Shown here piece after piece: positions 1 through 8,354 of a stretch of 64,000 nucleotides of DNA (position 1 is the first letter of the stretch; every line of letters starts with the position of its first letter). A model generated the notes under the pieces. The model saw nothing but the letters and a program-made list of their open reading frames with translations, made no database searches and had not been told where the DNA came from. Source of the stretch: Metapseudomonas otitidis (lineage in GTDB: Bacteria; Pseudomonadota; Gammaproteobacteria; Pseudomonadales; Pseudomonadaceae); contig NZ_FOJP01000002.1 in assembly GCF_900111835.1 (NCBI RefSeq), positions 1 to 64,000 of the forward strand, read 5' to 3'. The position numbers and the translations under genes are program-made.

Positions 1-105
1 TCTGGTGTTGTTGGTGAAGTCGACAAACCGAAAATTCGATTGAACCGCAAAGTACTGTCACATACCCGAATTCGGGTGAGCGTCTCGACGATCACCCTAA
101 AGAAT
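1..105 (+). other. 23S-5S rRNA intergenic spacer (partial)
   Basis: Non-coding stretch directly before the 5S rRNA. No reading frame or tRNA-like fold is visible. By position it is the internal transcribed spacer between 23S and 5S rRNA, so the window starts inside an rRNA operon running on the plus strand. The 23S gene itself is not seen; this is an inference from order. Confidence 0.6.
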
Positions 106-223
106 TGCTTGACGACCATAGAGCGTTGGAACCACCTGATCCCATCCCGAACTCAGTAGTGAAACGATGCATCGCCGATGGTAGTGTGGGGTTTCCCCAT
201 GTGAGAGTAGGTCATCGTCAAGC
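106..223 (+). rRNA. rrf: 5S ribosomal RNA
   Basis: About 118 nt. The 5' end TGCTTGACGACC pairs with the 3' end GGTCATCGTCAAGC to form helix I. The internal landmarks CCCATCCCGAACTCAGTAGTG and GCCGATGGTAGTGTGGGG are the classic gammaproteobacterial 5S core. It is the last gene of an rRNA operon and is followed directly by a strong intrinsic terminator. End positions are accurate to a few bases. Confidence 0.96.
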
Positions 224-231
224 ACCTATAC

Positions 232-267
232 CAAACCCCCGATCATCGAAAGGTGATCGGGGGTTTG
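232..267 (+). terminator. Intrinsic terminator of the rRNA operon
   Basis: Perfect 14-bp stem (CAAACCCCCGATCA / TGATCGGGGGTTTG) around an 8-nt loop, starting 8 nt after the 5S gene. Its position and strength fit the end of the rrn transcript. Confidence 0.9.
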
Positions 268-429
268 ACTTTGCGCGAAAGAAAAATCCAACTCGGTCAT
301 TCGAGTCTGCGAGCTTTCCGCTGAGTCTTGTTCGTCCCTGTGAAAGGCTACCCGTCAAAGCTGCGTGTCGGTCTTCCGCTGCTATCCGTCGACCGCTCAC
401 CTCCTGGCGTTCGCCATTTCGCAGACACA

Positions 430-455
430 AAAAAGCCGCCTATTGGCGGCTTTCG
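430..455 (-). terminator. Intrinsic terminator after queD
   Basis: Nine-bp stem AAAGCCGCC / GGCGGCTTT with a TATT loop. Read on the minus strand it is followed by a run of T, directly downstream of the queD stop codon. Confidence 0.85.
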
Positions 456-468
456 CTGGGGTGGCGAG

Positions 469-825
469 TTAATCCCCCCGGTATTCGCAACCGCTTGTGC
501 ACGTCTCGTGTATGCGTACTCGGCTCAGTTCCGGGATCAGCGGCTTGACCTGCTGCCAGATCCACTTGGCCAGCACTTCACTGGTGGGGTTTTCCAGACC
601 GGGGATGTCGTTCAGGTAGTTGTGGTCCAACTGCTCATAGATGGGCCTGAACAGTGCCTTGATCTCCGAGAAGTCCCGAATCCAGCCGGTATGGGGGTCA
701 ACGTCCCCTTCGATATACAGGGCGACTCGGAACGAATGGCCATGAAGACGACCGCACTTGTGCCCGGCCGGTACGTGGGGGAGGCGGTGGGCTGCCTCGA
801 AGATGAATTCCTTGAAGATTTCCAA
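469..825 (-). CDS. queD: 6-carboxy-5,6,7,8-tetrahydropterin synthase QueD
   Basis: 118 aa, the normal size for the family. QueD converts 7,8-dihydroneopterin triphosphate to 6-carboxytetrahydropterin, the second step of queuosine/7-deazaguanine synthesis in the cytoplasm. Visible signatures are the zinc ligands His13 (AAHRL), His28 and His30 in CGRLHGHSF, with Cys24 as the catalytic thiol that separates QueD from eukaryotic PTPS. A DHNYLN motif lies near residue 67 and an [10 protein letters not shown] motif near the C-terminus. It stands alone between the rRNA operon and norR and has its own terminator. Assignment by motif is secure. Confidence 0.95.
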   Translation of the reverse strand: MEIFKEFIFEAAHRLPHVPAGHKCGRLHGHSFRVALYIEGDVDPHTGWIRDFSEIKALFRPIYEQLDHNYLNDIPGLENPTSEVLAKWIWQQVKPLIPELSRVRIHETCTSGCEYRGD

Positions 826-913
826 CTGCTGCGCCCTGGCTGAAAGGGATTTCGGGGGCGCGAGTGTATCAGGTGCGCTGTGTGTTTTCGTGCCGTCCGG
901 CGCTAGCCTGGCT

Positions 914-2470
914 TCAGCGAAGGCCCAGGCGCTTCGCCAGGCGCAGAAGGTTGGCGCGATCCAGTCCCAGATCGCGTGCCGCAGCTGCCCAGTTGCCCTG
1001 ATGATGCTGCAGCCCCATCTCGATCAGGCGTCGCTGGTAATCATCGACGGCTTCCCTCAGGTCACGGACCTCACTAGCACCTGCTTCGGTTGCACCGGAT
1101 GTCGCAATCACGCCCTCCTGGAGCATAGGCAGCGCCAGGTAGGAGGCGTCGATCGTCAGGATACGTGGTCGCTGGGGGCGTACAGCAGCCAGCGCCTTGA
1201 GTCCCGCCCTACCGATCAGGTGCTCCAGCTCCCGCACGTTCCCTGGCCAGTCATAGCGGAGAAGGGCGGCCTGTGCGTCTGCCGCCAGGCGCAGGCTGCG
1301 TAGCCCGAGCTGGGCCCGGTTGCGTTCGAGGAAGAAGCCCGCCAGCAGCAGTACATCCCGCCCACGCTCCCGCAATGGCGGGACCAGCAGCGGATACACG
1401 CTCAGCCGGTGGTACAGATCGGCGCGAAAACGGCCTTGCCTGACCTCCTCGGCCAAGTCCCGGTTGGTGGCTGCGATGACCCGTACATCCACCCGGTGCT
1501 CCCGATCCGAACCGACGCGCTGCAGTTGCCCGCTCTGCAGCACCCGCAGGAGCTTCGCCTGGACGGCCATGGGCAGCTCGCCCACTTCATCGAGGAACAG
1601 CGTTCCCCCGTCGGCCAGCTCGAACTTGCCTCGACGATCATTCACCGCGCCCGAGAACGCCCCACGTACGTGACCGAACAGCTCGCTCTCCACCAGCGTG
1701 TCCGGGAGCGCCGCGCAGTTCAGGCTGACCATCGGCATCCCGGGCCGGGGCGAGCGGGCATGGATCGCCTGGGCCACCAGCTCCTTGCCAACCCCCGTTT
1801 CCCCGGTCACCAGCACCGTCAGCTCGCTGTTCGCCACCGTTGCGATCTCCGCCAGCAGCGCCTTGTGCGCAGCACTCTGGCCGATCAGTTCACGAGGCGC
1901 CGGCTCGCCGGCGGCCTGGCGGTAAGCATCTGCCCGTTGCCGTTCGTCCTGTGCGCGACGCTCCAGATCATGCATGCGCTCCGCAGCCTTCACCGTGGCG
2001 GAAGCCAGGCTGGCGAATTGTTCCAGTGTCTGCAGGTCCTGCTGCGAAAAGCGCGATGGATCCAGGGCGTCCAGCGTCAGCAAACCCCATGGGCGCTCAT
2101 CGAGGTAGAGCGGGCACCCCAGGCAGTCATGCACCTCCAGGTGCGCGTGATGGCCCTCCACCAATCCGTCGTAGGGATCGGGCAGGTCGCAGTCTGCAGG
2201 AAAGTGCGTGGGGGATCGCTGTTCCAGCAAGGCCGCGAGACGGGGGTGATCGGCCACGCGGAAGCGCCTGCCCAGGGTGTCGACGCTCAGCCCATCCACT
2301 GCCAGCGGCATCAGGTGTTCATCCTCCAGGCGAAGAAGTGCCGTGGCATCGCACGGCAGCAACCCGCGGAGGGCTTCCAGCAAGCGACGATAGCGCTCGC
2401 GTTCGGGCAGGTCGCGGGAGAGGTCGCTGACCAGGGGAAGCAAGGTCTGCAGCAAGGAGGGCGCAGTCAT
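914..2470 (-). CDS. norR: Nitric oxide-responsive sigma54 activator NorR (FhpR-type)
   Basis: 518 aa from ATG 2470, chosen because GGAG lies 7 nt upstream; an upstream in-frame ATG would add 12 non-conserved residues. Domains: N-terminal GAF, which in NorR carries the mononuclear iron that binds NO (about 20-165); AAA+ sigma54-interaction domain with Walker A GETGVGKE; and a C-terminal Fis-type helix-turn-helix. The sigma54-contact loop reads GAFSGA rather than the usual GAFTGA, a conservative change. The gene is divergent from flavohemoglobin, as fhpR is from fhp in P. aeruginosa, so it should activate hmp in response to NO. One NorR site overlaps its own start codon, which suggests negative autoregulation. 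Confidence 0.93.
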   Translation of the reverse strand: MTAPSLLQTLLPLVSDLSRDLPERERYRRLLEALRGLLPCDATALLRLEDEHLMPLAVDGLSVDTLGRRFRVADHPRLAALLEQRSPTHFPADCDLPDPYDGLVEGHHAHLEVHDCLGCPLYLDERPWGLLTLDALDPSRFSQQDLQTLEQFASLASATVKAAERMHDLERRAQDERQRADAYRQAAGEPAPRELIGQSAAHKALLAEIATVANSELTVLVTGETGVGKELVAQAIHARSPRPGMPMVSLNCAALPDTLVESELFGHVRGAFSGAVNDRRGKFELADGGTLFLDEVGELPMAVQAKLLRVLQSGQLQRVGSDREHRVDVRVIAATNRDLAEEVRQGRFRADLYHRLSVYPLLVPPLRERGRDVLLLAGFFLERNRAQLGLRSLRLAADAQAALLRYDWPGNVRELEHLIGRAGLKALAAVRPQRPRILTIDASYLALPMLQEGVIATSGATEAGASEVRDLREAVDDYQRRLIEMGLQHHQGNWAAAARDLGLDRANLLRLAKRLGLR

Positions 2471-2522
2471 AATGACTCCATTCGTGTCGTTAAGACATGG
2501 TGCCAAGTGTAGTCAAATTAAC
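2466..2522 (+). promoter_or_regulatory. Three tandem NorR enhancer sites (GT-N7-AC)
   Basis: Three exact matches to the NorR half-site pattern GT-N7-AC occur at 2466-2476 (GTCATAATGAC), 2486-2496 (GTCGTTAAGAC) and 2512-2522 (GTCAAATTAAC). Three enhancers upstream of a sigma54 promoter is the arrangement known for E. coli norVW. They lie 42-98 bp upstream of the candidate -24 element. Site 1 covers the norR initiation codon. The sequence match is seen directly; binding is inferred. Confidence 0.75.
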
Positions 2523-2563
2523 CCGAATAAATACAACTCACTGAATATAAAGGGAAAATTTTC

Positions 2564-2578
2564 TGGCACGAAAACTGG
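2564..2578 (+). promoter_or_regulatory. Candidate sigma54 (-24/-12) promoter of hmp
   Basis: TGGCACG-AAAA-CTGG fits the -24 element perfectly and keeps the -12 spacing, but the -12 box reads TGG rather than TGC. It lies downstream of the three NorR sites and 41 bp upstream of the hmp start, and it is the only candidate in the gap. Confidence 0.65.
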
Positions 2579-2618
2579 AATAGCCAAGGTGAACCATCAC
2601 ACCACAAGGGAAACCCCC

Positions 2619-3800
2619 ATGCTGTCCAGCCAAGCCCGTGCAATCGTCACTTCCACCATCCCGCTGCTGGAAACCGGCGGAGAAGCGCTGACCACCCACT
2701 TCTACCGCATCATGCTGACCGAGTATCCCGAGGTCCGCCCACTCTTCAACCAGGCTCACCAGGCCAGTGGCGACCAGGCGCGTGCCCTGGCCAACGGCAT
2801 CCTCATGTATGCCCGCCACCTCGATCGCCTCGACGCCCTGGGACCGATGGTCGGGCGCATCGTCGCCAAGCACGTTGCTCTGCAGATCCTGCCTGAGCAC
2901 TACCCCATCGTCGGCGCCTGCCTGCTGCGGGCGATTCGCGAGGTGCTGGGCGAGGAGATTGCCACCGACGAGGTGATCGCCGCCTGGGCCGACGCCTACC
3001 AGCAGCTTTCCAGCCTGCTAATCGCTGCCGAGGAAGAGGTGTACGCCGCCAACGCCGAATCCGAAGGCGGGTGGCGGGGTGGTCGTCGCTTTGTGGTCCG
3101 GCAGAAGGTGGTGGAGAGCGAAGAGATCACCTCGTTCTACCTGGCTCCCGCCGATGGCGGCCCCGTCCAGGCGTTCATCCCCGGGCAGTTCATCGGCCTG
3201 CGGTTGGACATCGATGGGCAGGAGGTGCGCCGCAACTATTCCCTGTCCGCCGCACCCAATGGCCGCGACTACCGCATCAGCGTCAAGCGTGAGCCGAACG
3301 GCAAGGTTTCCAACCACCTGCACGACCGGGTCGGGGAGGGCGACGCCCTCGAACTGTTCGCCCCCGCCGGCGACTTCATCCTGCGCCCTGGCCGCAAGCC
3401 CCTGGTGCTGATCAGCGCCGGCGTCGGTATCACCCCCGCCCTGACCATGCTCGAAGCCGCCCACGGAAGCGGTCGACCGATCCACTTCATCCACTGCGCC
3501 CGCAATGCATCCGTGCAGGCTTTCCGCCCCTGGCTGGAAGAGATGGCCGCGCGCACGCCCAACCTGCGACTCCACACCTGCCTCAGCGAACCGAACGCCG
3601 GTGACCGGGCCGACGCCACCGGCCTGCTGAGCCGCGATCAACTCGCCCAGTGGCTGCCCGCCTCCCGTGATGTCGAGGCGTACTTCCTCGGTCCCAAGCC
3701 CTTCATGGCCATGGTCAAGAAACACCTCGCCGCATTGGGCGTGCCGGCCGCACAGTGCCACTACGAGTTCTTCGGTCCGGCTGCCGAACTGGATGCCTGA
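2619..3800 (+). CDS. hmp: Flavohemoglobin, nitric oxide dioxygenase
   Basis: 393 aa, the typical flavohemoglobin length. The protein oxidises NO to nitrate using O2 and NAD(P)H. The N-terminal globin domain (about 1-140) shows Tyr29 and Gln53 of the distal pocket and the proximal heme ligand His85 (IVAKHVA), with Tyr95 in LPEHYPIVG. The FAD/NAD(P)H reductase domain follows, with RRNYSLS for flavin binding and GVGITP for NADPH. ATG 2619 is chosen because it gives the canonical MLSSQ-type start and has AAGGG 8 nt upstream; the frame is open further upstream through the promoter. Expression should be NO-induced through NorR and sigma54. It is called fhp in P. aeruginosa. Confidence 0.96.
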   Translation: MLSSQARAIVTSTIPLLETGGEALTTHFYRIMLTEYPEVRPLFNQAHQASGDQARALANGILMYARHLDRLDALGPMVGRIVAKHVALQILPEHYPIVGACLLRAIREVLGEEIATDEVIAAWADAYQQLSSLLIAAEEEVYAANAESEGGWRGGRRFVVRQKVVESEEITSFYLAPADGGPVQAFIPGQFIGLRLDIDGQEVRRNYSLSAAPNGRDYRISVKREPNGKVSNHLHDRVGEGDALELFAPAGDFILRPGRKPLVLISAGVGITPALTMLEAAHGSGRPIHFIHCARNASVQAFRPWLEEMAARTPNLRLHTCLSEPNAGDRADATGLLSRDQLAQWLPASRDVEAYFLGPKPFMAMVKKHLAALGVPAAQCHYEFFGPAAELDA

Positions 3801-3848
3801 ACCGCCGCCCGGCACCCCGGTGCCGGGCCTTTCCTGGAGGAGTTCGCC

Positions 3849-4094
3849 ATGCGCCCTGTCCCTTGCCGTTGCCCCTTGCTGAGCCTGGCCCACCGCCTGC
3901 TGGCTGCCGGCCTCGCGCTGCTGCTGGTCGGCGTCGTTGGCGCCTATGGGCTGGATCGTTACCTCGCGCTGCCCGCCCAGGTGCTGGCCCATGGACTGGT
4001 CATCCTGGGTCCCACGCTGATCAAGGTCGGCTATGTCATCCGCCTTACCGCCCTGCAGCGGCTGCATCGGGAGGCCTGCCATGCAACTGCGTGA
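3849..4094 (+). CDS. ppyR: PpyR-like small membrane protein
   Basis: 81 aa with two hydrophobic segments (about 14-33 and 42-63) and a basic C-terminus, so probably a small inner-membrane protein. It lies between flavohemoglobin and NnrS, the position of PA2663 ppyR (named as a psl and pyoverdine operon regulator) in P. aeruginosa. Its stop codon is 14 bp inside the nnrS gene, which implies translational coupling. The name rests mainly on position and general character; no catalytic motif is visible and its biochemical role is unknown. GGAGG at 3836-3840 is the ribosome-binding site. Confidence 0.6.
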   Translation: MRPVPCRCPLLSLAHRLLAAGLALLLVGVVGAYGLDRYLALPAQVLAHGLVILGPTLIKVGYVIRLTALQRLHREACHATA

Positions 4095-5271
4095 CCGTCG
4101 CCGCGAACTGGCCATTGCACCGCTCTGGCGCCTGGGGTTCCGCCCCTTCTTCCTGGCGGGCAGTGCCTTTGCGTTGCTCGCGGTAGCGGCCTGGCTGGGC
4201 GTGCTGAGCGGGCTGCTTCAGGGGTGGCAGCCCACCGGAGGCTGGCTCGCCTGGCATCGTCACGAGATGCCCTTTGGCTTCGCCGTGGCAATCATTGCCG
4301 GTTTCCTGCTCACCGCCGTGCAGAACTGGACCGGCCAGCCGGGCCTTGCCGGCCGCCCCCTGGTCGGCCTGTTCGTGGTGTGGCTGCTGGCGCGCCTGGC
4401 CTGGCTGGCCGGTGTGCCCCTGGTGATGGCGGCGCCCCTGCAACTGGTCTTCCTGCCCTTGCTGGCCTGGGTGATCGGCCGTCGCCTGTGGCGGGTGCGA
4501 CAGCGCAACAACTACCCGGTGGTGCTGATGCTTCTGCTGTTGGCAGTGGCCGATGGGCTCGTGGTGCTGGACATGCTCGCGGGCAACGACGCCTGGCAGC
4601 GCCAGGGTGTGCAGGGTGCGCTCTGGCTGGTGGCCGCGCTGATGAGCTTGATCGGCGGGCGGGTGATCCCGTTCTTCACCCAGCGCGGGCTTGGCCTGCC
4701 CAGCCAGGTCAAGGCCTGGCCCTGGCTGGAGTGGGGCACCCTGGGGCTATCGCTGGGCGTGGCGCTGTCGACGCTCATGGGCGCCGCCAACCGGCCTGTT
4801 CCGTTCCTGGCGCTGCCGTTCGCCGTGCTCGGGGCGGGGCACCTGCTGCGTCTGGTGCGCTGGTATCACCGGGGCATCTGGCGGGTGCCACTGCTCTGGT
4901 CACTGCACCTGGCATTCGCCTGGCTGGTGGTGGCGCCGTTCGGCCTGGCGGCCTGGCACCTGGGTTGGCTGGCGGGCAGCAGTCCGGCCCTCCACGCCCT
5001 GGCGGTGGGGGCCATGGGTGGGTTGATCCTGGGGATGCTGGCGAGGGTCAGCCTGGGGCACACCGGGCGCGCGCTGGTGGCACCAGCGGCGATGGGCTGG
5101 GCCTTCGGCCTGCTCAACCTGGGGGCGGTGCTGCGAGTCTTCGGCATCGGGATTTGGCCACTGGCCAGCCTGCTGCTGGCCGGGGCCTGCTGGATCCTGG
5201 CCTTCGCCCTGTTCCTCGGGCACTACGGGCCGATGTTCTGGCGGGCCCGGGTGGATGGCCAGCCGGGCTGA
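4081..5271 (+). CDS. nnrS: NnrS family heme-copper membrane protein
   Basis: 396 aa with about 12 hydrophobic segments. NnrS proteins are heme- and copper-containing membrane proteins linked to tolerance of NO and iron-nitrosyl stress. Family features seen are the N-terminal LGFRPFFLAG, WHRHEMPFGF with its histidines, and GGRVIPFFTQRG. ATG 4081 has GGGAGG 6 nt upstream; it overlaps the end of ppyR by 14 bp. The operon hmp-ppyR-nnrS fits a common NorR-controlled NO-stress response. Confidence 0.92.
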   Translation: MQLRDRRRELAIAPLWRLGFRPFFLAGSAFALLAVAAWLGVLSGLLQGWQPTGGWLAWHRHEMPFGFAVAIIAGFLLTAVQNWTGQPGLAGRPLVGLFVVWLLARLAWLAGVPLVMAAPLQLVFLPLLAWVIGRRLWRVRQRNNYPVVLMLLLLAVADGLVVLDMLAGNDAWQRQGVQGALWLVAALMSLIGGRVIPFFTQRGLGLPSQVKAWPWLEWGTLGLSLGVALSTLMGAANRPVPFLALPFAVLGAGHLLRLVRWYHRGIWRVPLLWSLHLAFAWLVVAPFGLAAWHLGWLAGSSPALHALAVGAMGGLILGMLARVSLGHTGRALVAPAAMGWAFGLLNLGAVLRVFGIGIWPLASLLLAGACWILAFALFLGHYGPMFWRARVDGQPG

Positions 5272-5281
5272 AGGCAGGGAT

Positions 5282-5662
5282 TCAGGGACGGGCGGCGCGC
5301 AGGCGGGTCAGTTCCTGTTTCAGCCAGTCCGCGGAGAGCTGCTCCTGGCCGGCGCAGCTTACCTTGTAGGGCTTGCCGCTCATGCTGCTTTCCGTGGCGG
5401 CCCGGGCGATGAAGTCCTCGGCGTTGTCCACCAGGCCCTTGTTTTCCAGGTAGTCCAGCTTCTTCTGCAGGTGCTGCCGTGCCTCGGCGGCGGGGTATTC
5501 ACTGCCGTTGCGGATGAACAGGCAGCCACTGCTCTCCACGAACCCCAGCAGGGCGTTGATCTCCTGCTGGCTCCGCGCGTCCAGCTGGGCCTGGCTCGGG
5601 GTGGTCGCAAGCAGCAAGCAGCTGGCGCAGATGGCCCGCCAGGTAACGGTGGAAGCGCGCAT
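5282..5662 (-). CDS. DUF5329 family periplasmic protein
   Basis: 126 aa with a signal peptide ending near SQAQ (residues 1-26), followed by a small alpha-helical domain with two cysteines (47 and 103) typical of DUF5329. Function is unknown. Its 5' end overlaps the 3' end of the upstream hydrolase gene by 164 bp in another frame. The signal peptide strongly supports ATG 5662. It ends 11 bp from the convergent nnrS stop. Confidence 0.75.
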   Translation of the reverse strand: MRASTVTWRAICASCLLLATTPSQAQLDARSQQEINALLGFVESSGCLFIRNGSEYPAAEARQHLQKKLDYLENKGLVDNAEDFIARAATESSMSGKPYKVSCAGQEQLSADWLKQELTRLRAARP

Positions 5663-6425
5663 CGTTCCAATACTCCATGTGGCTCAAAGGGGTGTGGCGT
5701 TTGTACCAGGGGCCGACCGGCAGGGCGACGTCCTCCGTCACGACTTCGGCATAGTTCTGCAGCGGTCGCAGCGGATAGCCCAGCGGATCGGCCGGCGCAT
5801 ACACGTTCAGCCAGCGCGCAGCGTGCTCAAGGCCCGCCGGCAGGCAATGGCCGGGAAAGCGGATCGGCCGCACCGGGTCGTAGGCGAAGGTGAAGAGCGG
5901 GATGTTGCAGCCGAAGGTCACCAGGCCCGCCAGGGTTTCCAGCGCGAGGAAGGGATCGCGCGGGCAACTGGGCGTGGTGTTCAGCTTCTGCTGGTCCCAG
6001 ACGAAGTTGGAGAAGATGTGCCCGCCCAGCGAGTGGGCCAGCACCACCAGTGGCGTGGTCGGTGCCACCTTGGCCCGCAGGGCGGTGAGGCCGTTGCGCA
6101 GGCACTGGTGCACTTCTTCATAGGTGGTGTCGTAGGCCTGGCTCACCTTGCGGTAGCCGCTGGCATCACCGAGGAACAGCGTCACTGCTTCGCGCAGCCA
6201 GCGCCAGGTCACCGGTTCGTGCTCCAGGCGGTCGAGGTAAGCCCGCTCGCGGCGATCCAGCACGCTGGCCCAGTACAGGCTCTGGAAGGCGATGGCGTCG
6301 GCCTCCACACCCAGCTCCCGGCGCAACCCGCCGATAAGACCCTGGGCATAGCTGTACTGACCCTCGGCATCGCGCTGGTCGGGCTGGCTGCCAATGCCAT
6401 GCAGGATGGCGACGGCGAGTTTCAT
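5499..6425 (-). CDS. Alpha/beta hydrolase (lipase-like) with an unusual C-terminus
   Basis: 308 aa from ATG 6425. The N-terminus MKLAVAILHGIGSQ carries the oxyanion-type HG motif, and LVVLAHSLGGH (G/A-H-S-L-G) is the nucleophile elbow of a serine hydrolase. No signal peptide is present. The convincing domain ends around WNDARFHRYLAGHLRQLLA; the last 40 or so residues, rich in Pro, Gly and Arg, are encoded inside the DUF5329 gene and look like a reading-frame shadow. Either the original stop codon was lost or a frameshift is present. Substrate unknown. It is 25 bp downstream of the patatin gene and probably co-transcribed with it. Confidence 0.75.
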   Translation of the reverse strand: MKLAVAILHGIGSQPDQRDAEGQYSYAQGLIGGLRRELGVEADAIAFQSLYWASVLDRRERAYLDRLEHEPVTWRWLREAVTLFLGDASGYRKVSQAYDTTYEEVHQCLRNGLTALRAKVAPTTPLVVLAHSLGGHIFSNFVWDQQKLNTTPSCPRDPFLALETLAGLVTFGCNIPLFTFAYDPVRPIRFPGHCLPAGLEHAARWLNVYAPADPLGYPLRPLQNYAEVVTEDVALPVGPWYKRHTPLSHMEYWNDARFHRYLAGHLRQLLAACDHPEPGPAGRAEPAGDQRPAGVRGEQWLPVHPQRQ

Positions 6426-6450
6426 GAATCCTTCCTTGGAACAGATGGGG

Positions 6451-7530
6451 TCAGAGGGGCAGCAGGCGCTCGGCGAGGCGGCCGCTGTCGGCCAGTTCGA
6501 GGAACTCGTCGCCCAGCCGCTGGCTTTCCGCCATGGCCTTGCGCCAATAGCGCTCGCGGCCGTCGTCGTCGCCCAGGTAGCGGGTGAAGTCCTTGCGGTC
6601 CGGCAGCTTGCCGTGGGGCAGGGTGGCCAGGTAGTCCCTCGACGGTGCCAGCAGCAGCACGTCCTGCAGGCGCTCGGCATCGCCACGGCGCCAGGGCAGG
6701 CCCTTGTCGAACCAGCCGGGGATGACCTTGTCGGTGAAGTGCGGGTAGAGCACCACCCCGTCGCCCTGGTAGGGCAGGTCCAGGTGGTAGTCCAGCAGGC
6801 CGCCGTCGCGGTAGGTGCCGGGGCCGACGCCGGGGATGTCGCGCACCCCCTCCATCACCATGGGAATGGAGCCGGAGGCCAGCAGCGCATGGCGCAGGTT
6901 TGCGCCGTCCAGGGGCAGGCAGCGCGAGGGGAAGTCATTCAGCGGCGCCAGCGGCGGTGCCAGGCGGCTGTCATGCAGGATCACCCGCTCGAAGTGGCGT
7001 GCCAGGCGCGGGCGGCCCAGCAGGTTGGCGCCGATCACCGAAGACAATCCCAGGCCCAGTGCCCCCCGACGGTCGTGGGCGAGCAGGCCGTGGCTCTTCA
7101 CCACGACCACGTTCAGGCGGTAATGCGGGTTGCTCAGCACCTGCTGGTCCTGGCCGTCGAGCAACTGGTCCAGCATCGCCGTGCAGCGGCGGCTCACGTC
7201 CGCCATGCTCACGCCCTTGGGGAAGCGCTGCGAGGTGTACAGCTCGCCGAGGCGACGAAGGCCTTCCGCGGCGTCCGGCAGGCAGGCACTGGCGAAGCGC
7301 CAGGAGCCGATCGAGGCGCCGATCAGCGAGCGCTCCTGGGGCGCACGGGGCAGCCATTCGCCGAACAGCGCCAGATCCAGGCCCTGGATGCCCAGCGCCT
7401 TCGGCCCGCCCGCCGCGCCCGGGAGGATCTTCACATCCGCCGGTTGCAGGCCACGCTCGCGGATACGGGCCAGGGCCCGCTTGCCGGCGCGCAGGGTAAG
7501 GGCGGGCGACTTGATGTGAATGGCGCTCAT
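6451..7530 (-). CDS. Patatin-like phospholipase
   Basis: 359 aa. The glycine-rich oxyanion hole GAAGGPKALG (38-47) and the nucleophile elbow GASIGS (Ser73) are the two halves of the patatin signature. A DGG motif in TYRDGGLLDYHLD supplies the catalytic Asp, completing a Ser-Asp dyad. No secretion signal is evident, so a cytoplasmic acyl hydrolase acting on lipid or acyl-ester substrate is likely. It heads a minus-strand group with the hydrolase and the DUF5329 gene. Confidence 0.88.
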   Translation of the reverse strand: MSAIHIKSPALTLRAGKRALARIRERGLQPADVKILPGAAGGPKALGIQGLDLALFGEWLPRAPQERSLIGASIGSWRFASACLPDAAEGLRRLGELYTSQRFPKGVSMADVSRRCTAMLDQLLDGQDQQVLSNPHYRLNVVVVKSHGLLAHDRRGALGLGLSSVIGANLLGRPRLARHFERVILHDSRLAPPLAPLNDFPSRCLPLDGANLRHALLASGSIPMVMEGVRDIPGVGPGTYRDGGLLDYHLDLPYQGDGVVLYPHFTDKVIPGWFDKGLPWRRGDAERLQDVLLLAPSRDYLATLPHGKLPDRKDFTRYLGDDDGRERYWRKAMAESQRLGDEFLELADSGRLAERLLPL

Positions 7531-7657
7531 GGGGGCCTCCGAAAAAAGCGAGGCAGCGATTATAGTGGCCCGCGCCTGCGGACCAAGTGCTTTCAGCGCG
7601 TGAATGATGCCTCCGCCTGTAGCACGATGCCGCCCCGGCAGCGGGGAGCCCGGCGAA

Positions 7658-7688
7658 TTCAGCTTGAATTAATGGCGACTGGCTACAG
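7658..7688 (+). promoter_or_regulatory. Candidate BqsR/PmrA-type box and -10 element
   Basis: TTCAG-N6-TTAAT at 7658-7673 matches the BqsR (CarR) consensus TTAAG-N6-TTAAG with one mismatch per half-site. It is followed by TACAGT at 7683-7688 as a possible -10, with no good -35, as expected for an activator-dependent promoter. It precedes the PepSY-bqsRS operon by about 45 bp, which suggests autoregulation. Consensus is recalled; binding is inferred. Confidence 0.5.
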
Positions 7689-7731
7689 TGGACCCATCTC
7701 AAGACAGCGACCCCCACAAGGAGAAGCCACG

Positions 7732-8040
7732 ATGAAAACCCTTACCGCTCTGTTCGCCACTGCCGTTCTCGCCACCACCTCCAGCCTCGCCCTGGCCCGC
7801 GACCTGGGTCCGGACGAAGCGCTCCGTCTGCGTGACGCCGGCACCATCCAGTCCTTCGAGAAGCTCAACGCCGCCGCCCTGGCTCAGCACCCCGGTGGCA
7901 CCATCCACGAGACCGAACTGGAAGAAGAGTACGGCCGCTACGTCTACCAGGTGGAACTGCGTGACGCCAAGGGCGTGCAGTGGGACCTGGAGCTGGACGC
8001 CACCAACGGCCAGGTTCTGAAGAACCACCAGGACGACTGA
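7732..8040 (+). CDS. PepSY-domain periplasmic protein (first of two)
   Basis: 102 aa. Signal peptide with cleavage after SLALA (about residue 23), then one PepSY domain ending [22 protein letters not shown] at 7718-7723 is a strong ribosome-binding site. It is the first gene of a four-gene overlapping operon with a second PepSY gene and a two-component system. PepSY proteins next to sensor kinases are usually periplasmic modulators or targets of the system. The corresponding P. aeruginosa genes are the small ORFs ahead of bqsR. The acidic C-terminus (ELEEEYG, HQDD) could bind metal, but that is speculation. Confidence 0.85.
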   Translation: MKTLTALFATAVLATTSSLALARDLGPDEALRLRDAGTIQSFEKLNAAALAQHPGGTIHETELEEEYGRYVYQVELRDAKGVQWDLELDATNGQVLKNHQDD

Positions 8041-8354
8041 TGCGCCTGATCATTCGCTACAGCGGCATCGTCGCCCTGGTCCTGGCCACCTGCACCCTGC
8101 AGGCCATGGCCCGCGACCTGGACCAGGACGAAGCCCTCAAGCTCCGCGAGCGAGGGGTGATCATGCCCCTCGAACAACTCCTCGACCGCGCCCTGGGGCT
8201 CTACCCCGGGGCGCGCCTGCTGGAAGCGGAGCTGGAGGAAGAGGACGATATCTACGTGTACGAAGTGGAACTGCTGACCACCGATGGCGTGGTCCGCGAG
8301 CTGGAACTGGATGCCCGCGACGGTCGCATCCTGAAGGACGAGGAAGACGACTGA
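8040..8354 (+). CDS. PepSY-domain periplasmic protein (second of two)
   Basis: 104 aa. ATG 8040 overlaps the previous stop as TGATG, and its own stop overlaps the bqsR start in the same way. It has an N-terminal signal peptide (cleavage near QAMA) and one PepSY domain with an acidic tail ([11 protein letters not shown]). It is clearly a paralogue of the preceding gene (shared ARDL-DEAL-LR-G and ELEEE patterns), so the pair arose by tandem duplication. Confidence 0.85.
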   Translation: MRLIIRYSGIVALVLATCTLQAMARDLDQDEALKLRERGVIMPLEQLLDRALGLYPGARLLEAELEEEDDIYVYEVELLTTDGVVRELELDARDGRILKDEEDD

